A stretch of DNA of 58,321 nt from Rubrivivax sp. GTDB lineage: Bacteria; Pseudomonadota; Gammaproteobacteria; Burkholderiales; Burkholderiaceae_C. The notes under the pieces were generated by a model. The model made no database searches and was not told the origin of the DNA. It saw nothing but the letters and a program-made list of their open reading frames with translations. The position numbers and the translations under genes are program-made. The stretch is from the NCBI GenBank assembly GCA_019635285.1, contig JAHBZS010000029.1, positions 1 to 58,321 on the forward strand, read 5' to 3'. Shown piece after piece: positions 26,755 through 35,502 of the stretch. Position 1 is the stretch's first letter. Each line of letters begins with the position of its first letter.

Positions 26755-27402
26755 ATGAATGCGCTGACCTACTACACGAATCCGCAATCGCGCGGACGCA
26801 TCGCCCACTGGATGCTGGAAGAGCTGGGCGAGCCCTACGACACGGTGTGGCTGGACTACGGCACGTCGATGAAGGCGCCCGACTATCTGGCGATCAACCC
26901 GATGGGCAAGGTGCCGGCGCTGCGTGATCGGGGCGGCGGCGGCGACGTGGTGGTCACCGAAGCGGCGGCGATCTGCGCCTATCTGGCCGACCGCTTCCCC
27001 GACAAGGGCCTGGCGCCGCCGCCAGGCAGCCCGCAGCGCGCCGCCTACTATCGCTGGATGTTCTTCGTCGCCGGCCCGCTGGAGATGGCCACCACCGCCA
27101 AGGCGCTGGACTGGCAGGTGCCCGAAGGCCGCAGCGCGATGGTCGGCTTCGGCTCCTACGCGCAGACGATGGACGCCCTGGAGGCTGCGCTGCGGCCGGG
27201 CCCCTACGTCTGCGGCGAGCGCTTCAGCGCGGCCGACGTGGTGCTGGGGTCGGCGCTGGGCTGGGGCCTGATGTTCGGCACGGTCGAGAAGCGGCCCGCG
27301 TTTGCCGACTACGTGGCGCGACTGCAGCAGCGCGCGGCGGCGCAGCGGGCCCATGCGTTGAACGAGGCTCGCCTGAAGGGCAGCCAGGGCCGCGGCGCAT
27401 GA
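26755..27402 (+). CDS. Glutathione S-transferase family protein
   Basis: A 215-residue protein with an N-terminal thioredoxin-like domain (YYTNPQSRGRIAHWMLEELG, then NPMGKVPALRD and the TEAAAICAYLAD glutathione-binding turn) and a helical C-terminal domain (SAADVVLGSALGWGLMFG). The Ser12 of PQSRG is in the position of the activating residue. Substrate unknown. It is divergent from the RNase gene and overlaps the next gene by 4 bases. TACGAT at 26723-26728 may be its -10 box. Confidence 0.9.
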   Translation: MNALTYYTNPQSRGRIAHWMLEELGEPYDTVWLDYGTSMKAPDYLAINPMGKVPALRDRGGGGDVVVTEAAAICAYLADRFPDKGLAPPPGSPQRAAYYRWMFFVAGPLEMATTAKALDWQVPEGRSAMVGFGSYAQTMDALEAALRPGPYVCGERFSAADVVLGSALGWGLMFGTVEKRPAFADYVARLQQRAAAQRAHALNEARLKGSQGRGA

Positions 27403-27845
27403 CGACCCAGGAGGACATCGTCCGGTTCATGGCCGGGGCCTTTCCGCACGGCCAGTTCGTCATCGTCGAGGCACGGGAGCGCCGCGCGACGATCCGCCGC
27501 GAGGTCTCGCCGCCAGACATCCGCCCCGGCGGCACCGTCTCCGGCCCCACCTTGATGGCGCTGGCCGATACCGCTCTGTACGTCGCCCTCCATGCGACGC
27601 TGGGCATCACGCCGCAGGCGGTCACCTCCAACCTCAACATCAACTTTCTGCGCCGGCCGGCCGCCGACAAGGCCCTCGTGGCCGACTGCACGCTGCTGAA
27701 GGTGGGGCGCTCGCTGGTGGTGGGCGAAGTCTCGTTGTTCTCGGAAGGCGAGGACGAGCCCGTGGCCCATGTGGTGGGCACCTATGCGGTGCCGCCGGGC
27801 CCCGTGCCGGCGGCTACACCGTCATCCCGCCCGACACCTCGATGA
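27399..27845 (+). CDS. PaaI-family hotdog thioesterase
   Basis: A 148-residue hotdog-fold protein: [33 protein letters not shown] is the helix-containing active-site block, followed by [20 protein letters not shown]. It should hydrolyse an acyl-CoA, the acyl group being unknown. The start overlaps the GST stop (ATGA). Its last 32 bases overlap the 3' end of the convergent FabG-like gene, so the C-terminal Ala/Pro-rich tail is coded in DNA that also codes the end of that protein. Confidence 0.85.
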   Translation: MTTQEDIVRFMAGAFPHGQFVIVEARERRATIRREVSPPDIRPGGTVSGPTLMALADTALYVALHATLGITPQAVTSNLNINFLRRPAADKALVADCTLLKVGRSLVVGEVSLFSEGEDEPVAHVVGTYAVPPGPVPAATPSSRPTPR

Positions 27846-28554
27846 CCGCGCCGTTGATGTAGCTGGCCTCGTCGCTGGCCAGGAAGGCGTAGACGTTCGC
27901 GATCTCTTCGGGCTTGCCCAGGCGGTGCAGCGGCACCTGCTCGCGCATCTGCTGCAGCACCTTGTCGGGAATGGTGGCCAGGATCGGCGTTTCGACGAAG
28001 CCCGGCGCCACCGCGTTGACGCGGATGCCCTTGGGCCCCAGCTCGCGGCTCCAGGTCTTGGTGAAGCCGATGACGCCGAACTTGCTGGCCGCGTAGTTGG
28101 TCTGGCCGAAGTTGCCGTAGATGCCGACCACGCTGCTGGCGTTGAGGATCGCGCCGGCCCCCTGCGCCAGCATCGCCGGCAGCACCGCCTGCGTCGCATG
28201 GAACACGCCGCGCAGGTTGACGTCGATGACCGCGTCGAACTGCGCCAGCGTCATCTTCTGCACGCGTGCGTCCTTGGTGATGCCGGCGTTGTTGACGAGC
28301 ACGTCGATGCCGTCGAAGCGCTCCTTCACCGCGGCCGCCATGTGGTCCAGCGCCTCGCGGTCGGTGACGTTCAGCGCGAAGCCCAGCGCCTGCGCGCCGC
28401 GCGCGCGCACCAGCGCCACCGCGGCGTCGACGCCCTCGGGCTTGAGGTCGGCGATGACCACGTTGGCGCCTTCTTCGGCGAACTTCAGCGCCGTGGCCAG
28501 GCCGATGCCCTGGGCGGCACCGGTGACGATGCAGGTCTTGTGTTTCAGTCGCAT
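27814..28554 (-). CDS. FabG-like short-chain dehydrogenase/reductase
   Basis: A 246-residue SDR. The NADP(H) site is TGAAQGIG (11-18), NNAG is at 88-91, and the catalytic residues are Ser141, Tyr154 and Lys158 (NYAASKFG). The C-terminal EVSGGMTV is typical of FabG/acetoacetyl-CoA reductase proteins. It could reduce 3-oxoacyl-ACP or -CoA; there are no other fatty-acid genes in this operon. It overlaps the YqiA gene by 10 bases and the convergent thioesterase gene by 32. Confidence 0.92.
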   Translation of the reverse strand: MRLKHKTCIVTGAAQGIGLATALKFAEEGANVVIADLKPEGVDAAVALVRARGAQALGFALNVTDREALDHMAAAVKERFDGIDVLVNNAGITKDARVQKMTLAQFDAVIDVNLRGVFHATQAVLPAMLAQGAGAILNASSVVGIYGNFGQTNYAASKFGVIGFTKTWSRELGPKGIRVNAVAPGFVETPILATIPDKVLQQMREQVPLHRLGKPEEIANVYAFLASDEASYINGAVIEVSGGMTV

Positions 28555-29129
28555 AGCTGCAGGAACCTCAGGATGTGGGGCAGGTGCTCGTCGAAATCGG
28601 CCAGCGCATGGTCGCTGCCTTCCAGCAGGCGGATCTGCGCGCCGGGGTAGCGTGCCGTCATCTCGCGCCAGTCCAGCACTTCGTCACCCTTGGCAATGAC
28701 CGCGAAGTAGCGCTCGGGCCGCGTGATCGGGCCGGGGCGCATCGCGCGCAGTTGGTCCACGTACTCGGCGCGGAAGTAGAAATGTTCTTCGGGCGAGTGG
28801 AAGGCCGTCAACTCGCCGACGTAGGCCGCCAGGTCGCGCGCCGGGTCCACGGCCGGGTTCATCAGCACCGCCGGCCAGCCGGTGGCCTCGGCCATCACGG
28901 TGGCGTAGAAGCCGCCCAGCGAGCTGCCCAGCACCGCCGCCTCGCCCGCCGGCCAGCCGGCGGTGCCCTCGCGCATCAGCTGCAGGGCCTCGCGTGGCGA
29001 CGGCGGCAGCTGCGGGCACCACCAATGCACGTCGGGCCGGTGCTGCTGCAGCCAGGCCTGCAGGCGCTGCGCCTTGAAGGACTTGGGCGACGAGCGGAAG
29101 CCGTGCAGGTACAACAGGTGCGTGGCCAC
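28545..29129 (-). CDS. YqiA/YcfP-family alpha/beta hydrolase
   Basis: A 194-residue esterase-like protein: [16 protein letters not shown] at the start, nucleophile Ser70 in [10 protein letters not shown], an acidic GDEVLDW segment and terminal His in GSDHALADF. This is the full catalytic triad arrangement of YqiA, an esterase on short acyl/palmitoyl-CoA in E. coli. The start is GTG at 29129, 3 bases after the mpl stop. Physiological substrate unknown. Confidence 0.9.
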   Translation of the reverse strand: MATHLLYLHGFRSSPKSFKAQRLQAWLQQHRPDVHWWCPQLPPSPREALQLMREGTAGWPAGEAAVLGSSLGGFYATVMAEATGWPAVLMNPAVDPARDLAAYVGELTAFHSPEEHFYFRAEYVDQLRAMRPGPITRPERYFAVIAKGDEVLDWREMTARYPGAQIRLLEGSDHALADFDEHLPHILRFLQLCD

Positions 29130-29132
29130 GGC

Positions 29133-30491
29133 TCAGCCCTTGGGCTGCAGGGCCGCCAGCAGCTTGTCGTGGATGCCGCCGAAGGCGCCGTTGCTCATGC
29201 ACAGCACATGGTCACCCGGCCGCGCGGCCTGCGCCACGCGCGTCACCAGCTCGTCCACCGAGGCCGCCACCAGCGCCCGCTCGCCCAGCGGCGCCAGCGC
29301 CTCGGCGGCGCTCCAGCCGTAGTCGCCCTGCAGGCAGAAGCTCAGGTCGGCTTCTTCCAGCGCCCACGGCAGCTGCTCCTTCATCGAGCCCAGCTTCATG
29401 GTGTTGGAGCGCGGCTCGAACACCGCCAGGATGCGCTGCAGCCCGACCTTGCGGCGCAAGCCGTCGATGGTGCTGCGCATGGCCGTGGGGTGGTGCGCGA
29501 AGTCGTCGTAGACCTTCACGCCGCCGGCCTCGCCGCGCAGCTCCAGGCGGCGGCGCACATTGCGGAAGTCGGCCAGCGAGGCCGCGGCGGCGTCGGGCGC
29601 CACGCCCACATGCTCGGCCGCGGCCAGCGCGGCGAGCGCATTCAGCTGGTTGTGCTCGCCCAGCAACGGCCAGGCGACGTGCGCGATCTTCAGGCTGCCG
29701 CGCAGCACGTCGAAGTCGTGCGGCTCGCCGCGCGCGCGCAGGCCGCCGGGCGCTTCCTTGCGCGTGCCGAAGCGCTGCACCTCGCTCCAGCAGCCGCGCG
29801 CCAGCACGCGCTGCAGCGCTTCGTCGCGCGCATTGACCACCAGCCGGCCCGACGCCGGCACGGTGCGCACCAGGTGATGGAACTGCGTTTCGATGGCCGC
29901 CAGGTCCGGGAAGATGTCGGCGTGGTCCAGCTCCAGGTTGTTGAGGATCGCCGTGCGCGGCCGGTAGTGCACGAACTTGCTGCGCTTGTCGAAGAAGGCG
30001 GTGTCGTATTCGTCGGCTTCGATGACGAAGGCCTTGCCCTGGCCCAGTCGGGCCGACACGCCGAAGTTCAGCGGCACGCCGCCGACCAGGAAGCCCGGCT
30101 GCAGCCCGGCCGATTCGAGCATCCAGGCGAGCATCGACGTGGTCGAGGTCTTGCCGTGGGTGCCGGCCACGGCCAGCACGTGGCGGCCGGGCAGCACGTG
30201 CTCGGCCAGCCACTGCGGCCCGCTGGTGTAGCGCGCGCCGGCATCGAGGATGGCCTCCATCAGCGCATTGCCGCGCGTGACCACGTTGCCGACGACGTAG
30301 ACATCGGGCGCGAAGGACAGCTGCGCGGCATCGAAGCCTTCCACCAGGTCGATGCCCAGCGCGCGCAGCTGGTCGCTCATCGGCGGGTAGACGTTGGCGT
30401 CGCAGCCGGTGACCTTGTGCCCCGCCTCGCGCGCCAGCGCCGCCAGCCCGCCCATGAAGGTGCCGCAGATGCCGAGGATGTGAATGTGCAT
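29133..30491 (-). CDS. mpl: UDP-MurNAc:L-Ala-D-Glu-mDAP ligase (murein peptide recycling)
   Basis: A 452-residue Mur ligase family enzyme that attaches recycled tripeptide to UDP-MurNAc. HIHILGICGTFMGGLAALA is the Mpl-specific N-terminal loop, AVAGTHGKTSTTSML the ATP loop, and NNLELDHADIF the metal/substrate block. Length is typical of Mpl. It begins the minus-strand run mpl-yqiA-fabG-like, and is divergent from a small membrane-protein gene with 33 bases between starts. Confidence 0.96.
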   Translation of the reverse strand: MHIHILGICGTFMGGLAALAREAGHKVTGCDANVYPPMSDQLRALGIDLVEGFDAAQLSFAPDVYVVGNVVTRGNALMEAILDAGARYTSGPQWLAEHVLPGRHVLAVAGTHGKTSTTSMLAWMLESAGLQPGFLVGGVPLNFGVSARLGQGKAFVIEADEYDTAFFDKRSKFVHYRPRTAILNNLELDHADIFPDLAAIETQFHHLVRTVPASGRLVVNARDEALQRVLARGCWSEVQRFGTRKEAPGGLRARGEPHDFDVLRGSLKIAHVAWPLLGEHNQLNALAALAAAEHVGVAPDAAAASLADFRNVRRRLELRGEAGGVKVYDDFAHHPTAMRSTIDGLRRKVGLQRILAVFEPRSNTMKLGSMKEQLPWALEEADLSFCLQGDYGWSAAEALAPLGERALVAASVDELVTRVAQAARPGDHVLCMSNGAFGGIHDKLLAALQPKG

Positions 30492-30524
30492 GCGGCGGAT
30501 TCTAGGAGGCCACAATCGCCGGCC

Positions 30525-30944
30525 ATGTTCGCCTGGATCGTCTCGGACCCGTGGGCCTACCCGGCGCTGGAAGTGCTGCACATCGTCGGCATCGGGCTGT
30601 TGATCGGCAACCTGGTGCTGTTCGAACTGCGTGTCTGGGGCGTCGGCGCCGAGCTGCCGGTGGGCCCGCTGGCGCGGCTGGCGCTGCGCCTGTCGCTGCT
30701 CGGTTTTGCGCTGATCGGCGCCAGCGGCCTGCTGATGTTCGCGGGGCAGCCCGACGAGCTGCTGGCCGCCCCGGTGTTTCTGCTGAAGATGGGTCTGGTG
30801 CTGCTGGCCGGGCTGAATGCGCTGTGGTTCCATGCCCGCGGCAGCCTGCAGCGGCTGGACCGCACCGCGCGGCTGCAGACCGTCGTGTCGATGGGGCTTT
30901 GGTTGGCTGTCATCATCTGCGGCCGCTGGATTGCGTATGCCTGA
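30525..30944 (+). CDS. Small integral membrane protein (DUF6644-like)
   Basis: A 139-residue protein with about four membrane helices: WAYPALEVLHIVGIGLLIGNLVLFELRV, then LRLSLLGFALIGASGLLMFA, PVFLLKMGLVLLAGLNALWFH and a last helix ending VIICGRWIAYA. It resembles DUF6644-type proteins commonly encoded with DUF6152 proteins, and the next gene is of that kind, 50 bases on. Function unknown; the helix-rich plan and conserved His residues recall cytochrome-like membrane proteins but no haem site is proven. Confidence 0.8.
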   Translation: MFAWIVSDPWAYPALEVLHIVGIGLLIGNLVLFELRVWGVGAELPVGPLARLALRLSLLGFALIGASGLLMFAGQPDELLAAPVFLLKMGLVLLAGLNALWFHARGSLQRLDRTARLQTVVSMGLWLAVIICGRWIAYA

Positions 30945-30994
30945 CCCCGGCCCGCGGCGCCCGCGCTGGCCCGATCATCACGGAGGACCGACCG

Positions 30995-31459
30995 ATGCAA
31001 CGACGCACCTTGATGGCCGCCGCGCTGAGCGCGCCGCTGGCCGCTCGCGCCCACCATGGCTGGAGCAGTTTCGACCAGGGCCGGCCGATCTGGCTGGAAG
31101 GGCGCGCCACCAAGGTGGCCTGGCGCAACCCGCATGCCGAGCTGACACTGGAGCTGCCCGCCGATTCGAAGCTGCCGCCCGACCTGGCCAGCCGCCCGCT
31201 GCCCGCCCAGTCGGCCGCGGTCGACGGCCCGGCGCTGCTCAAGGCGGCGCAGCTGCCGACGCGCAAGGACCGCGTCTGGGAGGTCGAGCTGGCGCCGCTG
31301 ACGCGCATGGACGCGTGGAAGGTGCCGCAGATCAAGGTGGGCGAGACGGTCGGCGTGCTCGGCTTCACCTTCGCCGGCGAGAAGGGCGACGCGGTGCTGC
31401 GCGCCGAATACCTGTTCGTCGGCGGGCAGGTCTACGGCCTGCGCTCCAGTCCGGCCTGA
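30995..31459 (+). CDS. DUF6152-family exported protein
   Basis: A 154-residue protein with a short export signal (RRTLMAAALSAPLAARA) and a mature N-terminus starting HHGWSSFD, the hallmark of DUF6152 proteins. The rest is a small beta-barrel-like domain (LEGRATKVAWRNPHAELTLEL). CGGAGGACC precedes the ATG. Function unknown. It is probably co-transcribed with the membrane protein just upstream. Its TGA abuts the hemL stop on the other strand (TGATCA). Confidence 0.85.
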   Translation: MQRRTLMAAALSAPLAARAHHGWSSFDQGRPIWLEGRATKVAWRNPHAELTLELPADSKLPPDLASRPLPAQSAAVDGPALLKAAQLPTRKDRVWEVELAPLTRMDAWKVPQIKVGETVGVLGFTFAGEKGDAVLRAEYLFVGGQVYGLRSSPA

Positions 31460-32758
31460 TCAGCGCAGCGCGTCGGCCGCGGCCGCGGCGGTGGCGGCGA
31501 TGTCGGCGGCGCTGTGCGCGGCGCTGACGAAGCCGGCCTCGTACAGCGCCGGCGCCAGGTACACGCCGCGCTCGAGCATGGCGTGGAAGAAGCGGTTGAA
31601 GCGCTCCTTGTCGGTGGCCATCACCGCGCCGTAGTTCTGCGGCAGCTCCGGCGCGAAGAAGAAGCCGAACATGCCGCCTTCGCAGTCGGTGGCCAGCGGC
31701 ACGCCGGCGGCGCGGGCGGCGCCGGCCAGGCCGTCGGTGAGCGCGCGCGTGCGTGCCGACAGCGCGTCGAAGAAGCCGGGGCGCGCGATTTCCTTCAGTG
31801 TGGCCAGGCCGCAAGCGGTGGCCACCGGGTTGCCGCTGAGCGTGCCCGCCTGGTACACCGGACCCAGCGGCGCCAGCTGGCTCATCACGTCCTTGCTGCC
31901 GCCGAAGGCCGCCAGCGGCATGCCGCCGCCGATGACCTTGCCGAACACGCTCATGTCGGGCGCGAAGCCGGGGATGGCCTGCACATACAGGCTCTGCGCG
32001 CCGCCGAGCGCGACGCGAAAGCCGGTCATCACCTCGTCGAAGATGAGCAGCGCGCCGTGCTGCGTGCACAGCTCGCGCAGCCGGGTCATGAAGGGCACGC
32101 TGGCGCGCACGAAGTTCATGTTGCCGGCGATCGGCTCGATGATCACGCAGGCCAGCGCCGGGCCGTGCGTGGCGAAGGCCTCTTCCAGCTGCGCCAGGTG
32201 GTTGTATTCGAGCACCAGCGTGTGCTGCACCACCTCGGGCGGCACGCCGGCGCTGGTCGGGTGGCCGAAGGTCGCCAGCCCCGAGCCGGCCTTGACCAGC
32301 AGCGCGTCGGCATGGCCGTGGTAGCAGCCCTCGAACTTGATGATCTTGCTGCGCCCGGTGGCGCCGCGCGCCAGGCGGATGGCGCTCATGCCGGCCTCGG
32401 TGCCGCTGCTCACCAGGCGGATCTGCTCGACGCCGGGCACCAGGCGGATGATGGCTTCGGCCAGTTCGATTTCGGCTTCGGTGGGCGCGCCGAAGCTCAG
32501 GCCGTCGCGCGCCGCCTTCTGCACGGCCTCGAGCACGGCGGGGTGGCCGTGGCCCAGGATCATCGGGCCCCAGGAGCCGATGTAGTCGATGTAGCGCCGG
32601 CCTTCGGCGTCCCACATATAGGCGCCTTCGGCACGGCGGATGAAGCGCGGCGTGCCGCCGACGGCGCGGAAGGCGCGCACCGGGGAGTTGACGCCGCCGG
32701 GAATGACGCGCTGCGCGCGCTCGAACAGCTGCGCGTTGCGGGCGCCTTCAGTGGACAC
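31460..32758 (-). CDS. hemL: Glutamate-1-semialdehyde 2,1-aminomutase
   Basis: A 432-residue PLP enzyme of tetrapyrrole synthesis, converting glutamate-1-semialdehyde to 5-aminolevulinate. [29 protein letters not shown], the [12 protein letters not shown] block and [11 protein letters not shown] with the PLP lysine Lys274 are all present. The start codon is GTG at 32758, inside the last 11 bases of thiD, so the two genes are translated together. Neighbouring thiD and rubredoxin positions are conserved in related bacteria. Confidence 0.97.
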   Translation of the reverse strand: MSTEGARNAQLFERAQRVIPGGVNSPVRAFRAVGGTPRFIRRAEGAYMWDAEGRRYIDYIGSWGPMILGHGHPAVLEAVQKAARDGLSFGAPTEAEIELAEAIIRLVPGVEQIRLVSSGTEAGMSAIRLARGATGRSKIIKFEGCYHGHADALLVKAGSGLATFGHPTSAGVPPEVVQHTLVLEYNHLAQLEEAFATHGPALACVIIEPIAGNMNFVRASVPFMTRLRELCTQHGALLIFDEVMTGFRVALGGAQSLYVQAIPGFAPDMSVFGKVIGGGMPLAAFGGSKDVMSQLAPLGPVYQAGTLSGNPVATACGLATLKEIARPGFFDALSARTRALTDGLAGAARAAGVPLATDCEGGMFGFFFAPELPQNYGAVMATDKERFNRFFHAMLERGVYLAPALYEAGFVSAAHSAADIAATAAAAADALR

Positions 32759-33704
32759 GGCGGCTGGCTCCCTTGCTGCCGCTGTCCTCGGGCGGCGCCT
32801 CGCTCTCTTCGGCGGCGCTTTCCTCGCCTTCCTCGGCCGGCGGCATGGCCCAGAAGAAGCGGTCGGGCACGATATGGCCCATGCCCGGGCGGAAGCCCGC
32901 GTCCAGGCTCTGGTCCAGGAAGGCCAGCGCCTCGCCGACGGCGGCCTGCAGCTCGTTGCCGGCGGCCAGCAGCGAGGCCAGCGCCGCCGCCAAGGTGTCG
33001 CCGGCGCCTACGAAGGCCGTGTCGAAGCGCTCGAACTTCTCGCCGGTCAGCGCGCCCTGCGGCGAAGCCAGCACGTTGTCGATGAACTGCTGATGGTCCT
33101 TGGACGCCAGCATCACGCCGGTGACCAGCACGTAGCGCGTGCCGTGCTCGCCGGCGGCCACCGCCAGCTCGCGCGGCGAGGCCGGGCGCTCGCTGTCCCA
33201 GTCCGGCAGCAGGAAGTCGGTCAGCGTCTGGTGGTTGCCCACCAGCACCTCGGTGGCCGGCAGCACCAGCTCGCGGAAGGCGTCCAGGTAGGGGATCTGC
33301 TGGTCCTCGTCCAGCCAGCTCAGCGGCGGCAGGTACGACACCAGCGGCAGCTCGGGGTAGTCGCTCAGCACCTCGGCCACCGCGCTGACCGTTTCCGCCG
33401 AGCCCAGGAAGCCCACCTTCCAGCCGGCCAGCGTGACGTCCTCGAGGATCGAGCGCGCCTGCTCGGCCACCACCTCGGCATCGAGCGGGTGGTGGTCGAA
33501 GACTTCCGCGGTATCGCGCATGACGATGGTCGTCACTACCGGCAGCGCATGGGCGCCCATGGCGGCCACGGTGGCCACGTCTCCGGCCAGCCCGCCGGCG
33601 CCGCTGGGGTCGCTGGCGTTGAAGCTCATCACGCAGGCCGGGGCCGCCGGTTCCTGCGTGGGATCGGGGGGGGCGGTGGCGACGGCGGCGGTGGCGGAGC
33701 TCAT
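32748..33704 (-). CDS. thiD: Hydroxymethylpyrimidine/phosphomethylpyrimidine kinase
   Basis: A 318-residue ThiD-type kinase of thiamine synthesis: [36 protein letters not shown] is the family N-terminus, and [22 protein letters not shown] the anion-hole/catalytic block. GTGYVLVTGV-like [11 protein letters not shown] lies between. The C-terminal ~35 residues are acidic and low in complexity, an extension beyond the usual ~270 residues. AGGACC precedes the ATG. An inverted repeat sits in the leader. Confidence 0.9.
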   Translation of the reverse strand: MSSATAAVATAPPDPTQEPAAPACVMSFNASDPSGAGGLAGDVATVAAMGAHALPVVTTIVMRDTAEVFDHHPLDAEVVAEQARSILEDVTLAGWKVGFLGSAETVSAVAEVLSDYPELPLVSYLPPLSWLDEDQQIPYLDAFRELVLPATEVLVGNHQTLTDFLLPDWDSERPASPRELAVAAGEHGTRYVLVTGVMLASKDHQQFIDNVLASPQGALTGEKFERFDTAFVGAGDTLAAALASLLAAGNELQAAVGEALAFLDQSLDAGFRPGMGHIVPDRFFWAMPPAEEGEESAAEESEAPPEDSGSKGASRRVH

Positions 33705-33724
33705 GGGGCGGGTCCTGCGCGATC

Positions 33725-33752
33725 AGAGGTGCGGGAATTTCCGTGAACCTCT
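33725..33752. promoter_or_regulatory. Imperfect palindrome in the thiD leader
   Basis: AGAGGT (33725-33730) and ACCTCT (33747-33752) flank an inner GGAA/TTCC palindrome. It lies 20 bases upstream of the thiD ATG, on the 5' side of its transcript. It could be an operator or a leader hairpin. It does not match the thiamine pyrophosphate riboswitch consensus. Confidence 0.4.
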
Positions 33753-33816
33753 AGCGGAATCTGAGGAATGTTGCGTATGTGCTCAGCACCTTTGGCTTTT
33801 TCGGGATTGGCGCTGG

Positions 33817-33838
33817 CTACAATCGAAATCCATTGTAG
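33817..33838. promoter_or_regulatory. Inverted repeat containing TACAAT on both strands
   Basis: Perfect 7-bp repeat CTACAAT / ATTGTAG with an 8-base spacer in the divergent region between thiD and the rubredoxin gene. Each arm contains the -10-like hexamer TACAAT, 37 bases before the rubredoxin start on the plus strand (33818-33823) and facing thiD on the other. It may be a divergent promoter with a shared operator. Confidence 0.45.
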
Positions 33839-33859
33839 TGACTGGAGCCTCGAGGCGTC

Positions 33860-34033
33860 GTGAGCGGAACCCGTACCTGGATGTGCCTGATCTGTGGCTG
33901 GATCTACGACGAGGCGACTGGCGACCCGGAGCACGGCATCGCCGCCGGCACCGCGTGGGCCGATGTTCCGATGAATTGGACCTGTCCGGAGTGCGGCGCC
34001 CGTAAAGAAGACTTCGAAATGGTCGAAATCTGA
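33860..34033 (+). CDS. rubA: Rubredoxin
   Basis: A 57-residue rubredoxin with its Fe(Cys)4 site formed by CLICG near the N-terminus and CPECG near the C-terminus, and the conserved GWIYDEATGDPEHGI and WADVPMNWTCPECG segments. The start is GTG at 33860, with GAGG five bases before it. It carries single electrons in the cytoplasm; the partner is unknown. It is followed by pilG 37 bases on, an arrangement conserved in Burkholderiales. Confidence 0.93.
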   Translation: MSGTRTWMCLICGWIYDEATGDPEHGIAAGTAWADVPMNWTCPECGARKEDFEMVEI

Positions 34034-34070
34034 GTTTTCGCCGCTGCCACCTCGTCGAGGAGAGCTGATT

Positions 34071-34475
34071 TTGGAACTCGAAGCTTCGGATGCCGCCGTC
34101 ACCGGCGCCAAGGTCCTGGTCATCGACGACAGCAACACCATCCGGCGCAGCGCCGAGATCTTCCTGCGCCAGGGCGGGCACGAGGTGGTGCTGGCCGAGG
34201 ACGGCTTCGACGCGCTGGCCAAGGTCAACGACCATGTGCCGCAGCTCATCTTCTGCGACATCCTGATGCCGCGGCTGGACGGCTACCAGACCTGCGCCAT
34301 CATCAAGCGCAACCCCCGCTTCGCGCACGTGCCGGTGATCATGCTGTCGTCCAAGGACGGGCTGTTCGACAAGGCGCGCGGCCGCATGGTCGGTTCAGAA
34401 GAGTATCTAACCAAGCCCTTTACCAAGGAACAGCTGCTGCGCGCTGTGGAACAGTTCGGCAGCCAGGTGTCCTGA
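34071..34475 (+). CDS. pilG: Twitching motility response regulator PilG
   Basis: A 134-residue single-domain response regulator with acidic pocket Asp19-Asp20, phospho-acceptor Asp63 (FCDILMPRLDG), and Lys115 (LTKPF). The start codon is TTG, preceded by GAGGAGAGC. In Pseudomonas, PilG together with PilH is phosphorylated by ChpA and controls type IV pilus extension and cAMP signalling. First of five Chp genes in a row. Confidence 0.93.
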   Translation: MELEASDAAVTGAKVLVIDDSNTIRRSAEIFLRQGGHEVVLAEDGFDALAKVNDHVPQLIFCDILMPRLDGYQTCAIIKRNPRFAHVPVIMLSSKDGLFDKARGRMVGSEEYLTKPFTKEQLLRAVEQFGSQVS

Positions 34476-34542
34476 CTTCCCGCGCACGTCGGCTCCGACA
34501 CCCCCGCCCACGCGTCGCGTGGCCATTGCCTAGGAAGCGCCC

Positions 34543-34908
34543 ATGTCCATCCAGAAGATCCTGTTGGTAGACGACTCCAAGACCGAACTGCACCATCTGT
34601 CGGACATCCTGGGCAAGCGCGGCTACAAGGTGCGCACCGCCGAGAACGGCGACGAAGCCCTGCGCCGCCTGAACGAAGACACGCCGGACCTGATCCTGAT
34701 GGACGTGGTCATGCCCGGCCAGAACGGCTTCCAGCTGACGCGCGCCATCACCCGCGACCCGCGCTGGTCCGAGGTGCCGGTGATCATGTGCACCAGCAAG
34801 AACCAGGAAACCGACAAGGTCTGGGGCATGCGCCAGGGCGCGCGCGACTACATCGTCAAGCCCGTGAACGCCGAAGAGCTGGTCACCAAGATCAAGTCCT
34901 TCGACTGA
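34543..34908 (+). CDS. pilH: Twitching motility response regulator PilH
   Basis: A 121-residue response regulator with Asp10-Asp11, phospho-acceptor Asp54 (LMDVVMPGQNGFQ) and Lys106 (IVKPVN). The CTSKNQETDKVWGMRQGA segment is typical of PilH rather than PilG. It counteracts or balances PilG in pilus control. It is 67 bases downstream of pilG and 3 bases upstream of pilI. Confidence 0.94.
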   Translation: MSIQKILLVDDSKTELHHLSDILGKRGYKVRTAENGDEALRRLNEDTPDLILMDVVMPGQNGFQLTRAITRDPRWSEVPVIMCTSKNQETDKVWGMRQGARDYIVKPVNAEELVTKIKSFD

Positions 34909-34911
34909 CCC

Positions 34912-35457
34912 ATGTCGAACCGCGAAGCCCTGCGCGAACTCCAAGGCCGGCTGGCCAGCCGCATGCAGGCGGCGCGCACCGAGGCGCGCGTGCAGTCCTG
35001 GCTGGCGGTGGAATGCGCCGGGCACGGGCTGCTGTTTCCGCTGCACGAAGCCGGCGAGATCTTCTCCGTCGGCAGCGTGCTGCCGGTGCCGCACACCCAG
35101 CCCTGGTTCAGCGGCGTGGCCAACCTGCGCGGCGGGCTGCATGCGGTGGTCGACCTGGCGCGCTTCCTGGGCCTGCGCCGCAGCCCGGCGCCGCAGGCCG
35201 GCGAAGGCGGCCGTGACGGCGCGCGCCTGCTGGCGCTGAACCCCACGCTGGGCGTGAACTGCGCGCTGCTGGTCGACAAGCTGGCGGGCCTGCGCAATGC
35301 CGATCAACTGAGCGCCGAGCCGCCCGATGCGGCGGCGCCCGCGCGCCTGCCGGCTTTTGCCGGCGCGCGCTGGCGCGACGCGGAAGGCCGCGTCTGGCAG
35401 GAAATCGAGCTCTCGGCGCTGGCCGGGCACGAGCAGTTCCTGGGGGTCGCGGCCTGA
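34912..35457 (+). CDS. pilI: CheW-like adaptor PilI
   Basis: A 181-residue CheW-domain protein: WLAVECAGHGLLFPLHEAGEIFSVGSVLPVPHTQPWFSGVANLRGGLHAVVDLARFLG holds the conserved CheW strands and the NLRG turn that contacts kinase and receptor. It bridges PilJ and ChpA. It begins 3 bases after pilH and is followed by pilJ 45 bases later. Confidence 0.93.
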   Translation: MSNREALRELQGRLASRMQAARTEARVQSWLAVECAGHGLLFPLHEAGEIFSVGSVLPVPHTQPWFSGVANLRGGLHAVVDLARFLGLRRSPAPQAGEGGRDGARLLALNPTLGVNCALLVDKLAGLRNADQLSAEPPDAAAPARLPAFAGARWRDAEGRVWQEIELSALAGHEQFLGVAA

Positions 35458-35502
35458 AGGCCCTGCGCGACGCCTCGGGGACGATCAACCGAAGAGGGTG
35501 AC

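Noticed and set aside
33705-33780. Thiamine pyrophosphate riboswitch before thiD
   Set aside because: The conserved CTGAGA and ACCTGAT...GG blocks are missing; only an unrelated inverted repeat is present.
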